Source of the DNA: an uncultured Bacteroides sp.
Lineage (GTDB): Bacteria > Bacteroidota > Bacteroidia > Bacteroidales > Bacteroidaceae
Direction: 5' to 3'
Length of the DNA: 17,761 nt
Assembly: GCA_959606905.1 (NCBI GenBank)
Contig: CAUHML010000061.1
Coordinates: forward strand, 1 to 17,761
Shown: piece by piece, positions 1 through 7,885 of the stretch
Numbering within the stretch: the first letter of the stretch is position 1
Layout: each line of letters opens with the position of its first letter
Made by a program: the position numbers and the translations under genes
The notes under the pieces: generated by a model
The model's input: the letters and a program-made list of their open reading frames with translations, nothing else
What the model was told of the DNA's origin: nothing
The model's database searches: none

Positions 1-125
1 TGTCCGCCCATTTCTACTTCTGTACCCTGTTTTCCTTCAATCTCACGGAAATATGGGTAAACGCCCTGTGCCATAAACTTTTGTGGCAGGTCGTACTTAG
101 CTAACTTCTCTTGTAATAATCCCAT
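1..125 (-). CDS. spt: Serine palmitoyltransferase, N-terminal fragment
   Basis: Only the first 41 codons are in the window; the gene continues past the left edge. The start is the ATG whose complement is at 123-125. The N-terminus begins MGLLQEKLAKYDLPQKFMAQ and continues through YPYFREIEG to a final EMGG. I recognise this as the Bacteroides alpha-oxoamine synthase used as serine palmitoyltransferase. That PLP enzyme condenses L-serine with an acyl-CoA to give 3-ketosphinganine, the first step of sphingolipid synthesis, in the cytoplasm. The related 2-amino-3-ketobutyrate CoA ligase (kbl) belongs to the same fold family and automated pipelines often use that name. The Bacteroides kbl N-terminus as I remember it is different, so SPT is preferred. 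The PLP lysine and the rest of the active site are outside the window. It is divergent from the lipid kinase gene at 346. Confidence 0.78.
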   Translation of the reverse strand, partial: MGLLQEKLAKYDLPQKFMAQGVYPYFREIEGKQGTEVEMGG

Positions 126-211
126 GAATTATAATTTATTATACTCATACTCAGATCACTCGCTGATGATCTAATAATCCTTTTTTCTTAACAAGTGTTT
201 AAAACAGGGGG

Positions 212-219
212 CAAAGATA
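212..219 (-). promoter_or_regulatory. -7 promoter box for the SPT gene
   Basis: The minus strand reads TATCTTTG, a perfect match to the Bacteroidota -7 consensus TAnnTTTG. It lies about 87 bases upstream of the start codon at 125. No TTTG-type -33 element is visible at the usual 19-21 base spacing, so the call rests on the -7 box and its position. Confidence 0.55.
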
Positions 220-302
220 ACAAAATTTGCTTTTATCTGTTCTTTTTAAGGGAAAAAAGTTGCCTTCGTATGATTAGAAACCTCTAATAGATTAAAATTT
301 AA

Positions 303-321
303 TATATTTGTATTACTTTTG
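303..321 (+). promoter_or_regulatory. Two candidate -7 boxes for the lipid kinase gene
   Basis: TATATTTG (303-310) and TACTTTTG (314-321) both match TAnnTTTG. Either would start transcription some 10-30 bases before the ATG at 346. The second box overlaps the TTG codon at 319, which argues against 319 as the translation start. No good -33 element is seen. The stretch 126-345 otherwise holds only this divergent promoter region and no convincing gene. Confidence 0.5.
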
Positions 322-345
322 TCGTCTACAATCGACAAGAATAGC

Positions 346-1371
346 ATGAACGAAAGAATGAAGAAAATAATATTCGTCGTCAATCCTATTTCGGGTACAC
401 AAAGTAAGGAATTGATTCTTAGCTTGCTGAATGAAAAAATAGACAAGGCGAGATACTCTTGGGAAGTAGTGTATACAGAGAGAGCCGGTCATGCAGTAGA
501 AATAGCCGCGAAAGCTGCCGAGGAAAAGGCAGATATAGTAGTAGCTATCGGAGGAGACGGAACGATCAATGAGATAGCTCGTTCGTTGGTGCATACGGAT
601 ACCGCTTTGGGAATCATTCCTTGTGGCTCGGGCAATGGACTTGCACGGCACCTGCATATACCCATGGAACCGAAGAAAGCATTGGAAGTGCTTAATGAAG
701 GTTGCATGGACGTAATAGATTATGGCAAGATTAACGGAACAGATTTTTTCTGTACCTGCGGAGTCGGCTTCGATGCTTTTGTTAGCTTGAAGTTTGCGCA
801 TGCCGGCAAACGTGGGTTATTGACTTATCTGGAAAAGACATTGCAGGAAAGTCTTAAATATCAGCCAGAAACTTATGAACTGAAAACGGAAAATGGAGTA
901 ACCAAATACAAAGCTTTTCTTATTGCATGCGGTAACGCTTCGCAGTATGGAAACAATGCATATATCGCTCCGCAAGCTACACTGACAGATGGATTGCTGG
1001 ATGTGACCATTCTCGAACCGTTTACCGTTTTAGATGTTCCTTCACTCGCTTTTCAGTTATTCAATAAGACTATTGATCAGAATAGCCGTATCAAAACATT
1101 CCGTTGTAGACGATTGTGTATTCGTAGAACCGCTCCGGGTGTGGTACATTTCGACGGTGATCCTATGGAAACGGATGCTGATGTGAATATTGAATTGATT
1201 CAGAGAGGTTTGCGTGTGGTAGTGCCACAAGCAGCAGAAAAAGATGCGGCAAATGTGCTTCAAAGAGCACAGGAGTACATGAACGGAATCAAATTAATGA
1301 ATGAAGCGATTGTAGATAATATAACAGATAGAAACAAGAAGATATTAAAGAAACTGACGAAAAAGGGGTAA
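346..1371 (+). CDS. Diacylglycerol/sphingoid-base kinase-like lipid kinase (YegS/DgkB/LCB5 family)
   Basis: Encodes 341 residues from the ATG at 346; an ATG at 358 is a possible alternative. An in-frame TTG at 319 is rejected because it lies inside a promoter box. Family motifs are clear: VVNPISGT near the N-terminus, GGDGTINE at residues 69-76 (nucleotide binding) and GSGNGLAR at 94-101. A C-terminal HFDGDPM segment is followed by a VNIEL strand, as in the two-domain DAGK catalytic fold. Enzymes of this family phosphorylate lipid hydroxyls with ATP: diacylglycerol, sphingosine or undecaprenol-like substrates. Sequence alone does not fix the substrate. Its divergent neighbour is the sphingolipid-initiating SPT gene, so a sphingoid-base kinase role is an attractive inference. 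aspS follows 110 bases later from its own promoter. Confidence 0.85.
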   Translation: MNERMKKIIFVVNPISGTQSKELILSLLNEKIDKARYSWEVVYTERAGHAVEIAAKAAEEKADIVVAIGGDGTINEIARSLVHTDTALGIIPCGSGNGLARHLHIPMEPKKALEVLNEGCMDVIDYGKINGTDFFCTCGVGFDAFVSLKFAHAGKRGLLTYLEKTLQESLKYQPETYELKTENGVTKYKAFLIACGNASQYGNNAYIAPQATLTDGLLDVTILEPFTVLDVPSLAFQLFNKTIDQNSRIKTFRCRRLCIRRTAPGVVHFDGDPMETDADVNIELIQRGLRVVVPQAAEKDAANVLQRAQEYMNGIKLMNEAIVDNITDRNKKILKKLTKKG

Positions 1372-1412
1372 TAAATTTATTAATTACTACTCACGAATTA
1401 CAAATTATTGCG

Positions 1413-1442
1413 TACTTTTGCAAAGTTTTGGCTCGTCCAAAA
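1413..1442 (+). promoter_or_regulatory. aspS promoter -7 box and leader hairpin
   Basis: TACTTTTG at 1413-1420 matches TAnnTTTG and lies 61 bases upstream of the aspS ATG. The expected start of the transcript, around 1426-1428, coincides with a small dyad. TTTTGG (1426-1431) and CCAAAA (1437-1442) are separated by CTCGT, and could fold at the extreme 5' end of the mRNA. No -33 motif is evident. The role of the hairpin is unknown; mRNA stabilisation is one possibility. Confidence 0.5.
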
Positions 1443-1481
1443 TTAGAAACACGAGTGATAATTATCTAAATAATAAAATAT

Positions 1482-3245
1482 ATGTTCAGAACGCATACAT
1501 GTGGAGAACTGAGAATCTCTGACGTAAATAAGCAAGTTACGTTGTCCGGCTGGGTGCAACGCAGCCGTAAAATGGGGGGCATGACCTTTATTGACCTTCG
1601 CGACCGTTACGGTATTACCCAATTGGTTTTTAATGAAGAAGTAAACGCAGAACTCTGTGAACGTGCCAATAAATTGGGACGTGAATTCGTTATTCAGGTG
1701 AAAGGAACGGTAAACGAACGTTTCAGCAAGAATGCAAATATTCCTACCGGAGACATTGAAATCATTGTTTCCGAACTGAACGTACTGAATACTGCAATGA
1801 CTCCTCCGTTTACAATTGAAGATAACACGGACGGCGGTGACGATATCCGTATGAAATACCGTTATCTGGATTTGCGTCGTAATGCTGTCCGCTCTAATTT
1901 GGAGTTACGTCATAAGATGACAATCGAAGTCCGTACCTATCTTGACAAGTTAGGTTTCATCGAAGTAGAAACGCCTGTATTGATCGGTTCCACTCCGGAA
2001 GGTGCACGTGATTTTGTTGTGCCTTCACGTATGAACCCGGGACAGTTCTATGCACTTCCACAGTCTCCGCAGACTTTGAAGCAACTACTAATGGTTTCTG
2101 GTTTCGACCGTTATTTCCAGATTGCAAAATGCTTCCGCGATGAGGACCTGCGTGCCGACCGTCAGCCGGAATTCACACAGATTGACTGTGAAATGAGTTT
2201 CGTTGAGCAGGAAGACATTATCGCCACTTTCGAAGGAATGGCTAAACATCTGTTTAAAACCCTTCGTGGTGTGGAACTAACCGAACCGTTCCTGCGTATG
2301 TCTTGGGCAGATGCCATGAAATATTATGGTAGTGATAAGCCAGACTTACGTTTCGGTATGAAATTTGTGGAACTAATGGATATCATGAAAGGCCACGGAT
2401 TTTCTGTATTTGATAATGCTGCTTACGTGGGTGGTATCTGTGCGGAAGGTGCTGCAACCTATACCCGTAAGCAACTGGATGCATTGACTGAGTTTGTGAA
2501 GAAACCGCAGATTGGTGCGAAAGGTATGGTATATGCCCGCGTCGAAGCAGATGGAACGGTGAAATCGAGCGTAGATAAGTTCTATACCCAGGAAGTATTG
2601 CAGCAGATGAAAGAAGCGTTCGGTGCGAAACCGGGTGATTTGATCTTGATCCTGTCCGGTGATGATGTGATGAAGACACGTAAGCAACTTTGTGAGCTTC
2701 GTTTGGAAATGGGTTCTCAATTAGGATTGCGTGATAAGAACAAGTTTGCTTGCCTTTGGGTGATAGACTTCCCGATGTTCGAATGGAGTGAAGAGGAAGG
2801 CCGTCTAATGGCTATGCATCATCCGTTCACTCATCCGAAAGAAGAAGATATTCCTTTGCTGGATACAGATCCTGCTGCTGTGCGCGCTGACGCATATGAT
2901 ATGGTTATTAACGGTGTGGAAGTTGGCGGCGGTTCTATCCGTATCCACGATGCACAGCTGCAAGCTAAGATGTTCGAGATTCTGGGCTTTACACCTGAAA
3001 AAGCACAGGCACAATTTGGCTTCCTGATGAATGCGTTTAAGTACGGTGCACCTCCTCACGGTGGTTTGGCATACGGACTTGACCGTTGGGTATCTCTGTT
3101 TGCCGGGCTCGATTCTATCCGCGACTGTATTGCGTTCCCGAAGAACAACTCAGGACGTGATGTAATGTTGGATGCGCCGTCTGCTATTGACCAGACTCAA
3201 CTTGACGAATTGAATTTGATCGTTGATATCAAGGAAGGAGAGTGA
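1482..3245 (+). CDS. aspS: Aspartate--tRNA ligase
   Basis: Encodes 587 residues, the normal length for a bacterial-type class IIb AspRS. It charges tRNA-Asp with aspartate in the cytoplasm; whether it is discriminating or also charges tRNA-Asn cannot be told here. Visible parts in order: an N-terminal OB-fold anticodon-binding domain (about 1-105, with [20 protein letters not shown]); class II motif 1 (VETPVL, about residue 160); and motif 2 with the flipping-loop signature [18 protein letters not shown] at about 217-234. A GAD insertion domain follows in the middle, and motif 3 is GLAYGLDRW at about 527-535. The ATG at 1482 gives the family-typical N-terminus [10 protein letters not shown]. 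It is expressed from its own promoter and overlaps the following GtrA gene by 4 bases, so the two are co-transcribed. Confidence 0.98.
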   Translation: MFRTHTCGELRISDVNKQVTLSGWVQRSRKMGGMTFIDLRDRYGITQLVFNEEVNAELCERANKLGREFVIQVKGTVNERFSKNANIPTGDIEIIVSELNVLNTAMTPPFTIEDNTDGGDDIRMKYRYLDLRRNAVRSNLELRHKMTIEVRTYLDKLGFIEVETPVLIGSTPEGARDFVVPSRMNPGQFYALPQSPQTLKQLLMVSGFDRYFQIAKCFRDEDLRADRQPEFTQIDCEMSFVEQEDIIATFEGMAKHLFKTLRGVELTEPFLRMSWADAMKYYGSDKPDLRFGMKFVELMDIMKGHGFSVFDNAAYVGGICAEGAATYTRKQLDALTEFVKKPQIGAKGMVYARVEADGTVKSSVDKFYTQEVLQQMKEAFGAKPGDLILILSGDDVMKTRKQLCELRLEMGSQLGLRDKNKFACLWVIDFPMFEWSEEEGRLMAMHHPFTHPKEEDIPLLDTDPAAVRADAYDMVINGVEVGGGSIRIHDAQLQAKMFEILGFTPEKAQAQFGFLMNAFKYGAPPHGGLAYGLDRWVSLFAGLDSIRDCIAFPKNNSGRDVMLDAPSAIDQTQLDELNLIVDIKEGE

Positions 3246-3631
3246 AAGAATCAGTACGTATATTCCGTTTTATAGTAATCGGTACAATGAACGCTTTGAT
3301 TATGGCGTTGGTTGTATGGTTAATGATGAAAGAAATATCATTCGACGGTGACTATATGGTGGCTAATATAACGGCGTACCTGATAGCTCAGATTCATAAT
3401 TTTATCTGGTGTAAGTACTGGATATTTCCCGTAGAAAACAAAAAGAACAGTCTCTGGAAACAGATACTGCTCTTTTGCTCTGCTTTCGGAGTGGCTTACA
3501 CCGCACAATTCTTATTTCTTATCCTGTTAGTAGAAGGATTGGACGTTAATGAATATCTTGCGCAATTTCTGGGCTTGTTTATTTATGGAGGTGCCAATTT
3601 TTTGGCTAATAAAAAGATAACTTTCCAATAA
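3242..3631 (+). CDS. GtrA-family small membrane protein
   Basis: Encodes 129 residues with about four hydrophobic membrane segments (roughly residues 8-28, 37-55, 72-92 and 103-123). The pattern is GtrA-like: an N-terminal [12 protein letters not shown], a central [11 protein letters not shown] and a C-terminal [10 protein letters not shown]. GtrA-like proteins are thought to act as flippases or partners for polyprenyl-phosphate-linked sugars in surface polysaccharide modification; the substrate here is unknown. The start is GTG at 3242, inside the last codons of aspS (overlap 3242-3245), with a strong purine-rich ribosome site (GGAAGGAGA) immediately upstream. An internal ATG would remove the first part of TM1 and is less likely. 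The coupling to aspS looks like translational coupling. A terminator follows 24 bases after the stop. Confidence 0.88.
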   Translation: MKESVRIFRFIVIGTMNALIMALVVWLMMKEISFDGDYMVANITAYLIAQIHNFIWCKYWIFPVENKKNSLWKQILLFCSAFGVAYTAQFLFLILLVEGLDVNEYLAQFLGLFIYGGANFLANKKITFQ

Positions 3632-3655
3632 GAAGTCCATTATACAGTATATAGA

Positions 3656-3705
3656 AAGGGCACAGAGTGAAATGTAAAATTAAAACTCTGTGCCCTTCGT
3701 TTTTT
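3656..3705 (+). terminator. Rho-independent terminator after aspS-gtrA
   Basis: A perfect 13-bp inverted repeat has arms AAGGGCACAGAGT (3656-3668) and ACTCTGTGCCCTT (3685-3697) around a 16-base loop. It is followed by CGTTTTTT. In the plus direction this is a strong terminator for the aspS unit. On the minus strand the hairpin follows the aguB stop but lacks a clear T tract, so its effect there is uncertain. Confidence 0.9.
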
Positions 3706-3735
3706 AATATACGACTATTGATTATATCTCAAACT

Positions 3736-4620
3736 CTAGTCCAGAAAGCGTTTAGTCAGTCCTTCGTATTCGTCAATCCGACGGTCACGCAAGAATGGCC
3801 ACCAACGGCGTACATTTTCCGAACGTTCCATATCTATTTCGACGACCATATTCTCCGGACGGTCATTACCTGCTTGCGCTAAGAATTCTCCTTGCGGACC
3901 GACCACAAAGCTATTTCCCCAAAATAGAATACCGTTAGTCTGTCCCGAAGAATCGGGTTCATGTCCTACACGGTTGACGGAAATAACAGGAAGACCGTTT
4001 GCAACAGCATGGGCACGTTGGGAGATAATCCATGCATTGAGTTGACGAGCTTTCTCATCATCCGTATCGCTACTTTCCCAGCCGATAGCAGTAGGATAAA
4101 TTAAAAGTTCTGCACCTTTCAGCGCCATTAGACGGGCAGCTTCCGGATACCATTGATCCCAACATACCAATACTCCAAGTTTTCCTAAAGAAGTCTGGAT
4201 CGGTTCAAACCCTATATCTCCGGGAGTGAAATAGAACTTCTCGTAGTAGGCAGGATCATCAGGAATGTGCATTTTACGGTATTTTCCTGCAATGCTTCCG
4301 TCACGGTCAAAAACAACGGCAGTATTATGATAGAGCCCGGGAGCACGTTTCTCAAAAAGAGAGGTGACAAGAACCACTCTATTAGCTGCTGCCAGTTCCG
4401 AATAAAATCCGGTGGAAGGACCGGGAATCGGTTCGGCAAGATCGAACAAATTAGTATTCTCTGTCTGACAGAAATAAAGCGAATTATGTAATTCTTGAAG
4501 TACAATCAACTGTGCGCCATGAGCAGCACAAGCCTCAATACTTTTCGCAAGATTCATTAAATTCATTCGTATATCTGCGGTATTGGATTGCTGTATCAAT
4601 CCTACTTTTATCTTTCTCAT
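3736..4620 (-). CDS. aguB: N-carbamoylputrescine amidase
   Basis: Encodes 294 residues of the carbon-nitrogen hydrolase (nitrilase) superfamily. The catalytic triad is visible: Glu43 in LQELHN, Lys116 in YRKMHIPDD and Cys153 in VLVCWDQWYPEA. The flanking text (DPAYYEKFYFTPGD, CWDQWYPEAARLMAL) is characteristic of the AguB subgroup. It hydrolyses N-carbamoylputrescine to putrescine, CO2 and ammonia in the cytoplasm. The start ATG (complement 4618-4620) is 9 bases after the stop of agmatine deiminase, so the two genes form a tight operon in pathway order. No strong Shine-Dalgarno sequence is seen, which is normal in Bacteroides. Confidence 0.95.
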   Translation of the reverse strand: MRKIKVGLIQQSNTADIRMNLMNLAKSIEACAAHGAQLIVLQELHNSLYFCQTENTNLFDLAEPIPGPSTGFYSELAAANRVVLVTSLFEKRAPGLYHNTAVVFDRDGSIAGKYRKMHIPDDPAYYEKFYFTPGDIGFEPIQTSLGKLGVLVCWDQWYPEAARLMALKGAELLIYPTAIGWESSDTDDEKARQLNAWIISQRAHAVANGLPVISVNRVGHEPDSSGQTNGILFWGNSFVVGPQGEFLAQAGNDRPENMVVEIDMERSENVRRWWPFLRDRRIDEYEGLTKRFLD

Positions 4621-4629
4621 AATGACTGT

Positions 4630-5673
4630 TTATTTAATAACTCCTTGTGGATATTGCATAGTGACACAATGTAAAGAACCGTGTTGCTTGATAAGCGCAC
4701 GGCAATCAATTCCTACTATCTCATGTTTGGGAAATGCTTGTTGCAGTACTTCACCTGCTTTCCGGTCGTTTGCCGGCTGGTTGTATGTAGGATAGAGAAC
4801 GGCATCATTCATTATCAGAAAATTAGCGTATGTGGCAGGCAGACGTTCGCAATTTTCTTCTATCTTATCGACCATTGGCAAAGCTAACAGACGATAAGGT
4901 TCTCCTGCCAGCGTACGGAATGTCTTCAGTTGTTCTTCCATTGCGTGCAGTGCTTCGTAATGCTCATCCTCTTTATCGTCACATTTCACATAAGCAATGG
5001 TATTTGTAGAACAAAAACGTGCTAGAGTGTCGATATGGCTGTCAGTGTCATCACCTGCCAGATAACCATGATCCAGCCAAAGAATCTTTTGCAGATGGAA
5101 GGTTGATTTCAGGTATTCTTCTATCTCTACTTGGTTGAGTTGTCCGTTCCGGTTGGGAGAGAGTAGGCATTCGGAAGTGGTGAGTAGAACACCCATACCG
5201 TCGCTTTCGATAGAACCTCCTTCAAGGACGAAACCGAGACGATTGACATAATGCCCTTTTAATACTTCCGCTTCTACGGCGTGTCGGGTAATTCGATTAT
5301 CCAAGTCGGAGGCAAACTTTAACCCCCAACCATTGAATGTGAAGTCGAGCAGGGAAGGAGTGCCGTTGTCTATCATGGTGATAGCACCATGGTCACGCGC
5401 CCATGTGTCGTTGGTTTCACATTCCAAGAAACGGACGTTATCTATATTTACGCTTGAAGCGATCTGTTCTCTCACGGCTTCCGGTTCGGGAGTGACAATC
5501 AGGAGTAATTCACGTTCTGCTATTTCCCGGGCTATGTTTATAAAACACTCCTGTACTTCTGTCAGCATATATGCCCAGTCCGTACCGGCGTGTGGCCATG
5601 TTAATTGTATGCCGCTTTGCGTATGCCATTCGGCAGGCAGATGAGGAGCTCTCATTTCCACCTGTACGGTCAT
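4630..5673 (-). CDS. aguA: Agmatine deiminase
   Basis: Encodes 347 residues of the Porphyromonas-type peptidyl-arginine deiminase/agmatine deiminase family. It converts agmatine to N-carbamoylputrescine plus ammonia. Visible active-site text: WARDHG at 91-96, EGGSIESDG at 151-159, DDTDSHID at 208-215 and the nucleophilic Cys336 in HGSLHCVTM near the C-terminus. I chose the ATG at 5673 (MTVQVEMRAPHLPAEW), where the conserved family sequence begins and which has GGAAAG just upstream. The frame stays open to an ATG at 5745, but the extra 24 residues are low-complexity and not family-like. With aguB it completes agmatine-to-putrescine conversion. No strict -7 box was found in the 130 bases upstream, so read-through from the DUF2148 gene is possible. 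Confidence 0.94.
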   Translation of the reverse strand: MTVQVEMRAPHLPAEWHTQSGIQLTWPHAGTDWAYMLTEVQECFINIAREIAERELLLIVTPEPEAVREQIASSVNIDNVRFLECETNDTWARDHGAITMIDNGTPSLLDFTFNGWGLKFASDLDNRITRHAVEAEVLKGHYVNRLGFVLEGGSIESDGMGVLLTTSECLLSPNRNGQLNQVEIEEYLKSTFHLQKILWLDHGYLAGDDTDSHIDTLARFCSTNTIAYVKCDDKEDEHYEALHAMEEQLKTFRTLAGEPYRLLALPMVDKIEENCERLPATYANFLIMNDAVLYPTYNQPANDRKAGEVLQQAFPKHEIVGIDCRALIKQHGSLHCVTMQYPQGVIK

Positions 5674-5803
5674 ATTCTTTCCGAAATTTAATTGTAAATC
5701 CTTCTCCGAACCACTGGGGCTGGGGAGTCCAACCATAATTCCCATTAGACTAATCTATTTAAGTTTATATAAATTGTTTAATTTAACTCGGCCATACACG
5801 GTG

Positions 5804-6346
5804 TTAAGCCTTGGTTTCCTGTTTAGGCTTCCGGTCGAAAAACGGATTCTTGGAGGATGCACTTACAGGAATTGCCATAACCATTTTGCAGTCTTTCAGC
5901 CAGTTCAGGCGTTGTGCTGCCAGTCCGGCAGAGAACATGACACGTGTATCTACGCGCATATCGGCGGCTGTGGCACAAGCGGAACCAATAGCGATACCTA
6001 CATCAATACTATTTATTGCGCAAGGGACTCCTTCCATACGCCCGGCACAGGTTGTAAATCCACAATGGCCACAATTCAAGCCCTGCGCTTGCTCGCGCGT
6101 TCCTATTAATATAACACATTCGGCATTTAAGATGTTGTCAGCGTCACGAAGGAAAAATTTCATTCCGTGCTCTTCAACCATAGCAACCATTGTATCGGAT
6201 AGTTGTTTAATCTCTTCATCAGTGATTAAGGCCACTTCAATAATATCAATTCCCTTTCCCTTCGGAGCAGTACGTGCAGCTGTCATCATCTGACGGGCAA
6301 CCTGCAATATATGCTCGTGACGGGCATCTCTTTCGTTTAGTATCAT
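5804..6346 (-). CDS. Ferredoxin-domain protein, DUF2148 family
   Basis: Encodes 180 residues from the ATG at 6346. The ATG at 6391 is rejected because it lies upstream of the promoter box at 6373-6380. A cysteine cluster CGHCGFTTC (Cys92, Cys95, Cys100) with Cys109 in GVPC fits the four-cysteine [4Fe-4S]-type ferredoxin domain of DUF2148. The N-terminus (DARHEHILQVARQMMTAARTAPKGKG) resembles the start of nitroreductase-fold proteins. Function is unknown; a redox role is inferred from the cysteines only. It is the first gene of the minus-strand block that ends with aguA-aguB, with 130 bases before aguA, and is divergent from the ABC transporter unit. Confidence 0.82.
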   Translation of the reverse strand: MILNERDARHEHILQVARQMMTAARTAPKGKGIDIIEVALITDEEIKQLSDTMVAMVEEHGMKFFLRDADNILNAECVILIGTREQAQGLNCGHCGFTTCAGRMEGVPCAINSIDVGIAIGSACATAADMRVDTRVMFSAGLAAQRLNWLKDCKMVMAIPVSASSKNPFFDRKPKQETKA

Positions 6347-6372
6347 AACTTTTCTCGAATTAATTAGTGAGG

Positions 6373-6380
6373 CAAAGATA
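6373..6380 (-). promoter_or_regulatory. -7 promoter box for the DUF2148 gene
   Basis: The minus strand reads TATCTTTG, a perfect TAnnTTTG match, 26 bases before the ATG at 6346. The implied leader is only about 20 bases. It is back-to-back with the plus-strand box at 6400. No -33 element is obvious. Confidence 0.6.
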
Positions 6381-6399
6381 ACGTTTTTCAAGAAAATAG

Positions 6400-6407
6400 T
6401 ACCTTTG
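6400..6407 (+). promoter_or_regulatory. -7 promoter box for the ABC transporter unit
   Basis: TACCTTTG matches TAnnTTTG and stands 25 bases before the ATG at 6433, giving a short leader like that of the divergent gene. The two -7 boxes face away from each other with 19 bases between them, so polymerases would compete for overlapping upstream sequence. Confidence 0.6.
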
Positions 6408-6432
6408 CCGGAAAGAAAGAATTAAAAACGCC

Positions 6433-7053
6433 ATGTTACATATCAATAATGCCTGTATCGCTTTTGGAACAGAAGTCCTTTTTTCCGGTTTTGAAATGAA
6501 ATTGGAGAAGGGCGAGACAGCCTGTATCGTAGGACAATCCGGTTGTGGAAAGACTTCCTTACTAAACGCCGTAATGGGCTTTGTGCCATTATATGAGGGG
6601 ACTATTAAAGTAGGCGGGACGTTACTGGATAAATCAACCATTGATCTTGTCCGCCGCCAGATTGCATGGATTCCCCAAGAACTGGCGTTACCTTTCGAAT
6701 GGGTAAAAGAAATGGTATCTTTGCCATTCGAGCTGAAAGTAAACCGTTCCGTTCCTTTTTCGGAAGAAAGGCTTTTTATGTGTTTTGACGAGTTGGGGTT
6801 GGAGCATGAATTATACTTTAAAAGAGTAAATGAGGTTTCGGGCGGACAGCGCCAGCGCATTATGTTAGCTGTGGCCGCATTGCTCAATAAGCCGTTGATT
6901 GTAATTGATGAACCGACATCGGCATTAGATACCGGATCGACAGACAAAGTACTGGCTTTTTTCCGACGGCAGGCAGAAAAAGGGGCAGCTGTTTTGGCGG
7001 TATCGCATGATAAGGACTTTGCTTCGGGATGCCATTATTTAATAGAATTATAA
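6433..7053 (+). CDS. ABC transporter ATP-binding protein (FetA/YbbL-like)
   Basis: Encodes 206 residues, a single nucleotide-binding domain without extensions. Walker A is GQSGCGKTS at 34-42. The ABC signature VSGGQRQR is at about 135-142, Walker B LIVIDEPTSALD begins at about 155 with catalytic Glu160, and the switch histidine is His192 in VSHD. It powers a membrane partner by ATP hydrolysis. The next gene encodes a UPF0014/FetB permease. By analogy with E. coli FetA-FetB the pair would be a metal (iron) exporter, but the substrate is inferred from that family only. The start is the ATG at 6433, just downstream of the promoter box at 6400. Confidence 0.88.
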   Translation: MLHINNACIAFGTEVLFSGFEMKLEKGETACIVGQSGCGKTSLLNAVMGFVPLYEGTIKVGGTLLDKSTIDLVRRQIAWIPQELALPFEWVKEMVSLPFELKVNRSVPFSEERLFMCFDELGLEHELYFKRVNEVSGGQRQRIMLAVAALLNKPLIVIDEPTSALDTGSTDKVLAFFRRQAEKGAAVLAVSHDKDFASGCHYLIEL

Positions 7054-7090
7054 ACGAAATCTGTTAGGACGATATAAAACGAAACTTGTT

Positions 7091-7885
7091 GTGGGAACCA
7101 TTGATATATCATATTATAATCTTTTTGTTGGCTTGCTGCTGCTTGCCATTCCCTTTTTCTATCTATGGAAATTTAAGACGGGATTGTTGAAACCTGCTGT
7201 GATAGGCACACTCCGAATGATTATTCAATTATTTTTTATCGGCATTTATCTAAAATATCTCTTTTTATGGAATAACCCCTGGATTAATTTTCTTTGGGTC
7301 ATTGTTATGATATTCGTTGCGGGACAAACAGCATTGGTACGGACCGGACTGAAACGACGCATCTTACTGATTCCCATTACTGTGGGATTCTTGTGCAGTG
7401 TAATATTGGTCGGATTATATTTTATAGGTATTGTGCTTCAACTGGATAATATTTTTAGCGCCCAGTACTTTATTCCGATCTTCGGAATCCTAATGGGAAA
7501 TATGCTATCGAGCAATGTGATTGCTTTGAATACATATTATAGTGGCCTGAAACGTGAGCAACAACTATACCGATATTTATTGGGAAATGGAGCTACGCGA
7601 CAAGAAGCGCAGGCACCATTTATCAAACAAGCTATTATCAAATCCTTCAGCCCGTTGATTGCCAATATTGCCGTAATGGGACTAGTAGCCCTTCCGGGAA
7701 CAATGATAGGACAGATTTTGGGAGGAAGCAGTCCGAATGTGGCTATCAAATATCAGATGATGATTATGGTGATCACATTCACTGCATCCATGTTGTCGCT
7801 GATGATAACCATTTCGTTAGCTTCGCGAAGGTCATTTGATGCATACGGAAAGCTCTTGGAGGTATCAAAAGAAGCTAAGAAATGA
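7091..7885 (+). CDS. FetB/UPF0014-family ABC permease
   Basis: Encodes 264 residues with about seven hydrophobic segments. Its central and C-terminal motifs are typical of UPF0014: FGILMGNMLSSNVIALN, then a cytoplasmic helix with YRYLLGNGATRQEA, then VALPGTMIGQILGGSSP followed by an I-KYQMMIM segment. The probable start is GTG at 7091; the first internal ATG would delete TM1. It lies 37 bases after the ATPase gene and is its likely membrane partner. The E. coli homologue FetB (YbbM) works with FetA in iron export and oxidative-stress resistance; here the substrate is not proven. Confidence 0.88.
   Translation: MGTIDISYYNLFVGLLLLAIPFFYLWKFKTGLLKPAVIGTLRMIIQLFFIGIYLKYLFLWNNPWINFLWVIVMIFVAGQTALVRTGLKRRILLIPITVGFLCSVILVGLYFIGIVLQLDNIFSAQYFIPIFGILMGNMLSSNVIALNTYYSGLKREQQLYRYLLGNGATRQEAQAPFIKQAIIKSFSPLIANIAVMGLVALPGTMIGQILGGSSPNVAIKYQMMIMVITFTASMLSLMITISLASRRSFDAYGKLLEVSKEAKK

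Noticed and set aside
319..345. Upstream TTG start for the lipid kinase
   Set aside because: It overlaps the TAnnTTTG box at 314-321, so it would not be on the mRNA; the family sequence begins after the ATGs at 346 and 358.
1381..1481. T-box riboswitch in the aspS leader
   Set aside because: The leader after the -7 box is only about 55 bases, far too short for a T-box, and it has no T-box sequence or terminator.
2373..2720. Long antisense open frames inside aspS (also 2383-2679 and 2805-3059)
   Set aside because: They are mirror frames of a strongly conserved gene, with no promoter, ribosome site or recognisable protein features.
6360..6947. Minus-strand open frame opposite the ABC ATPase
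   Set aside because: It opposes the conserved Walker and signature motifs of the real gene and covers the divergent promoter region.
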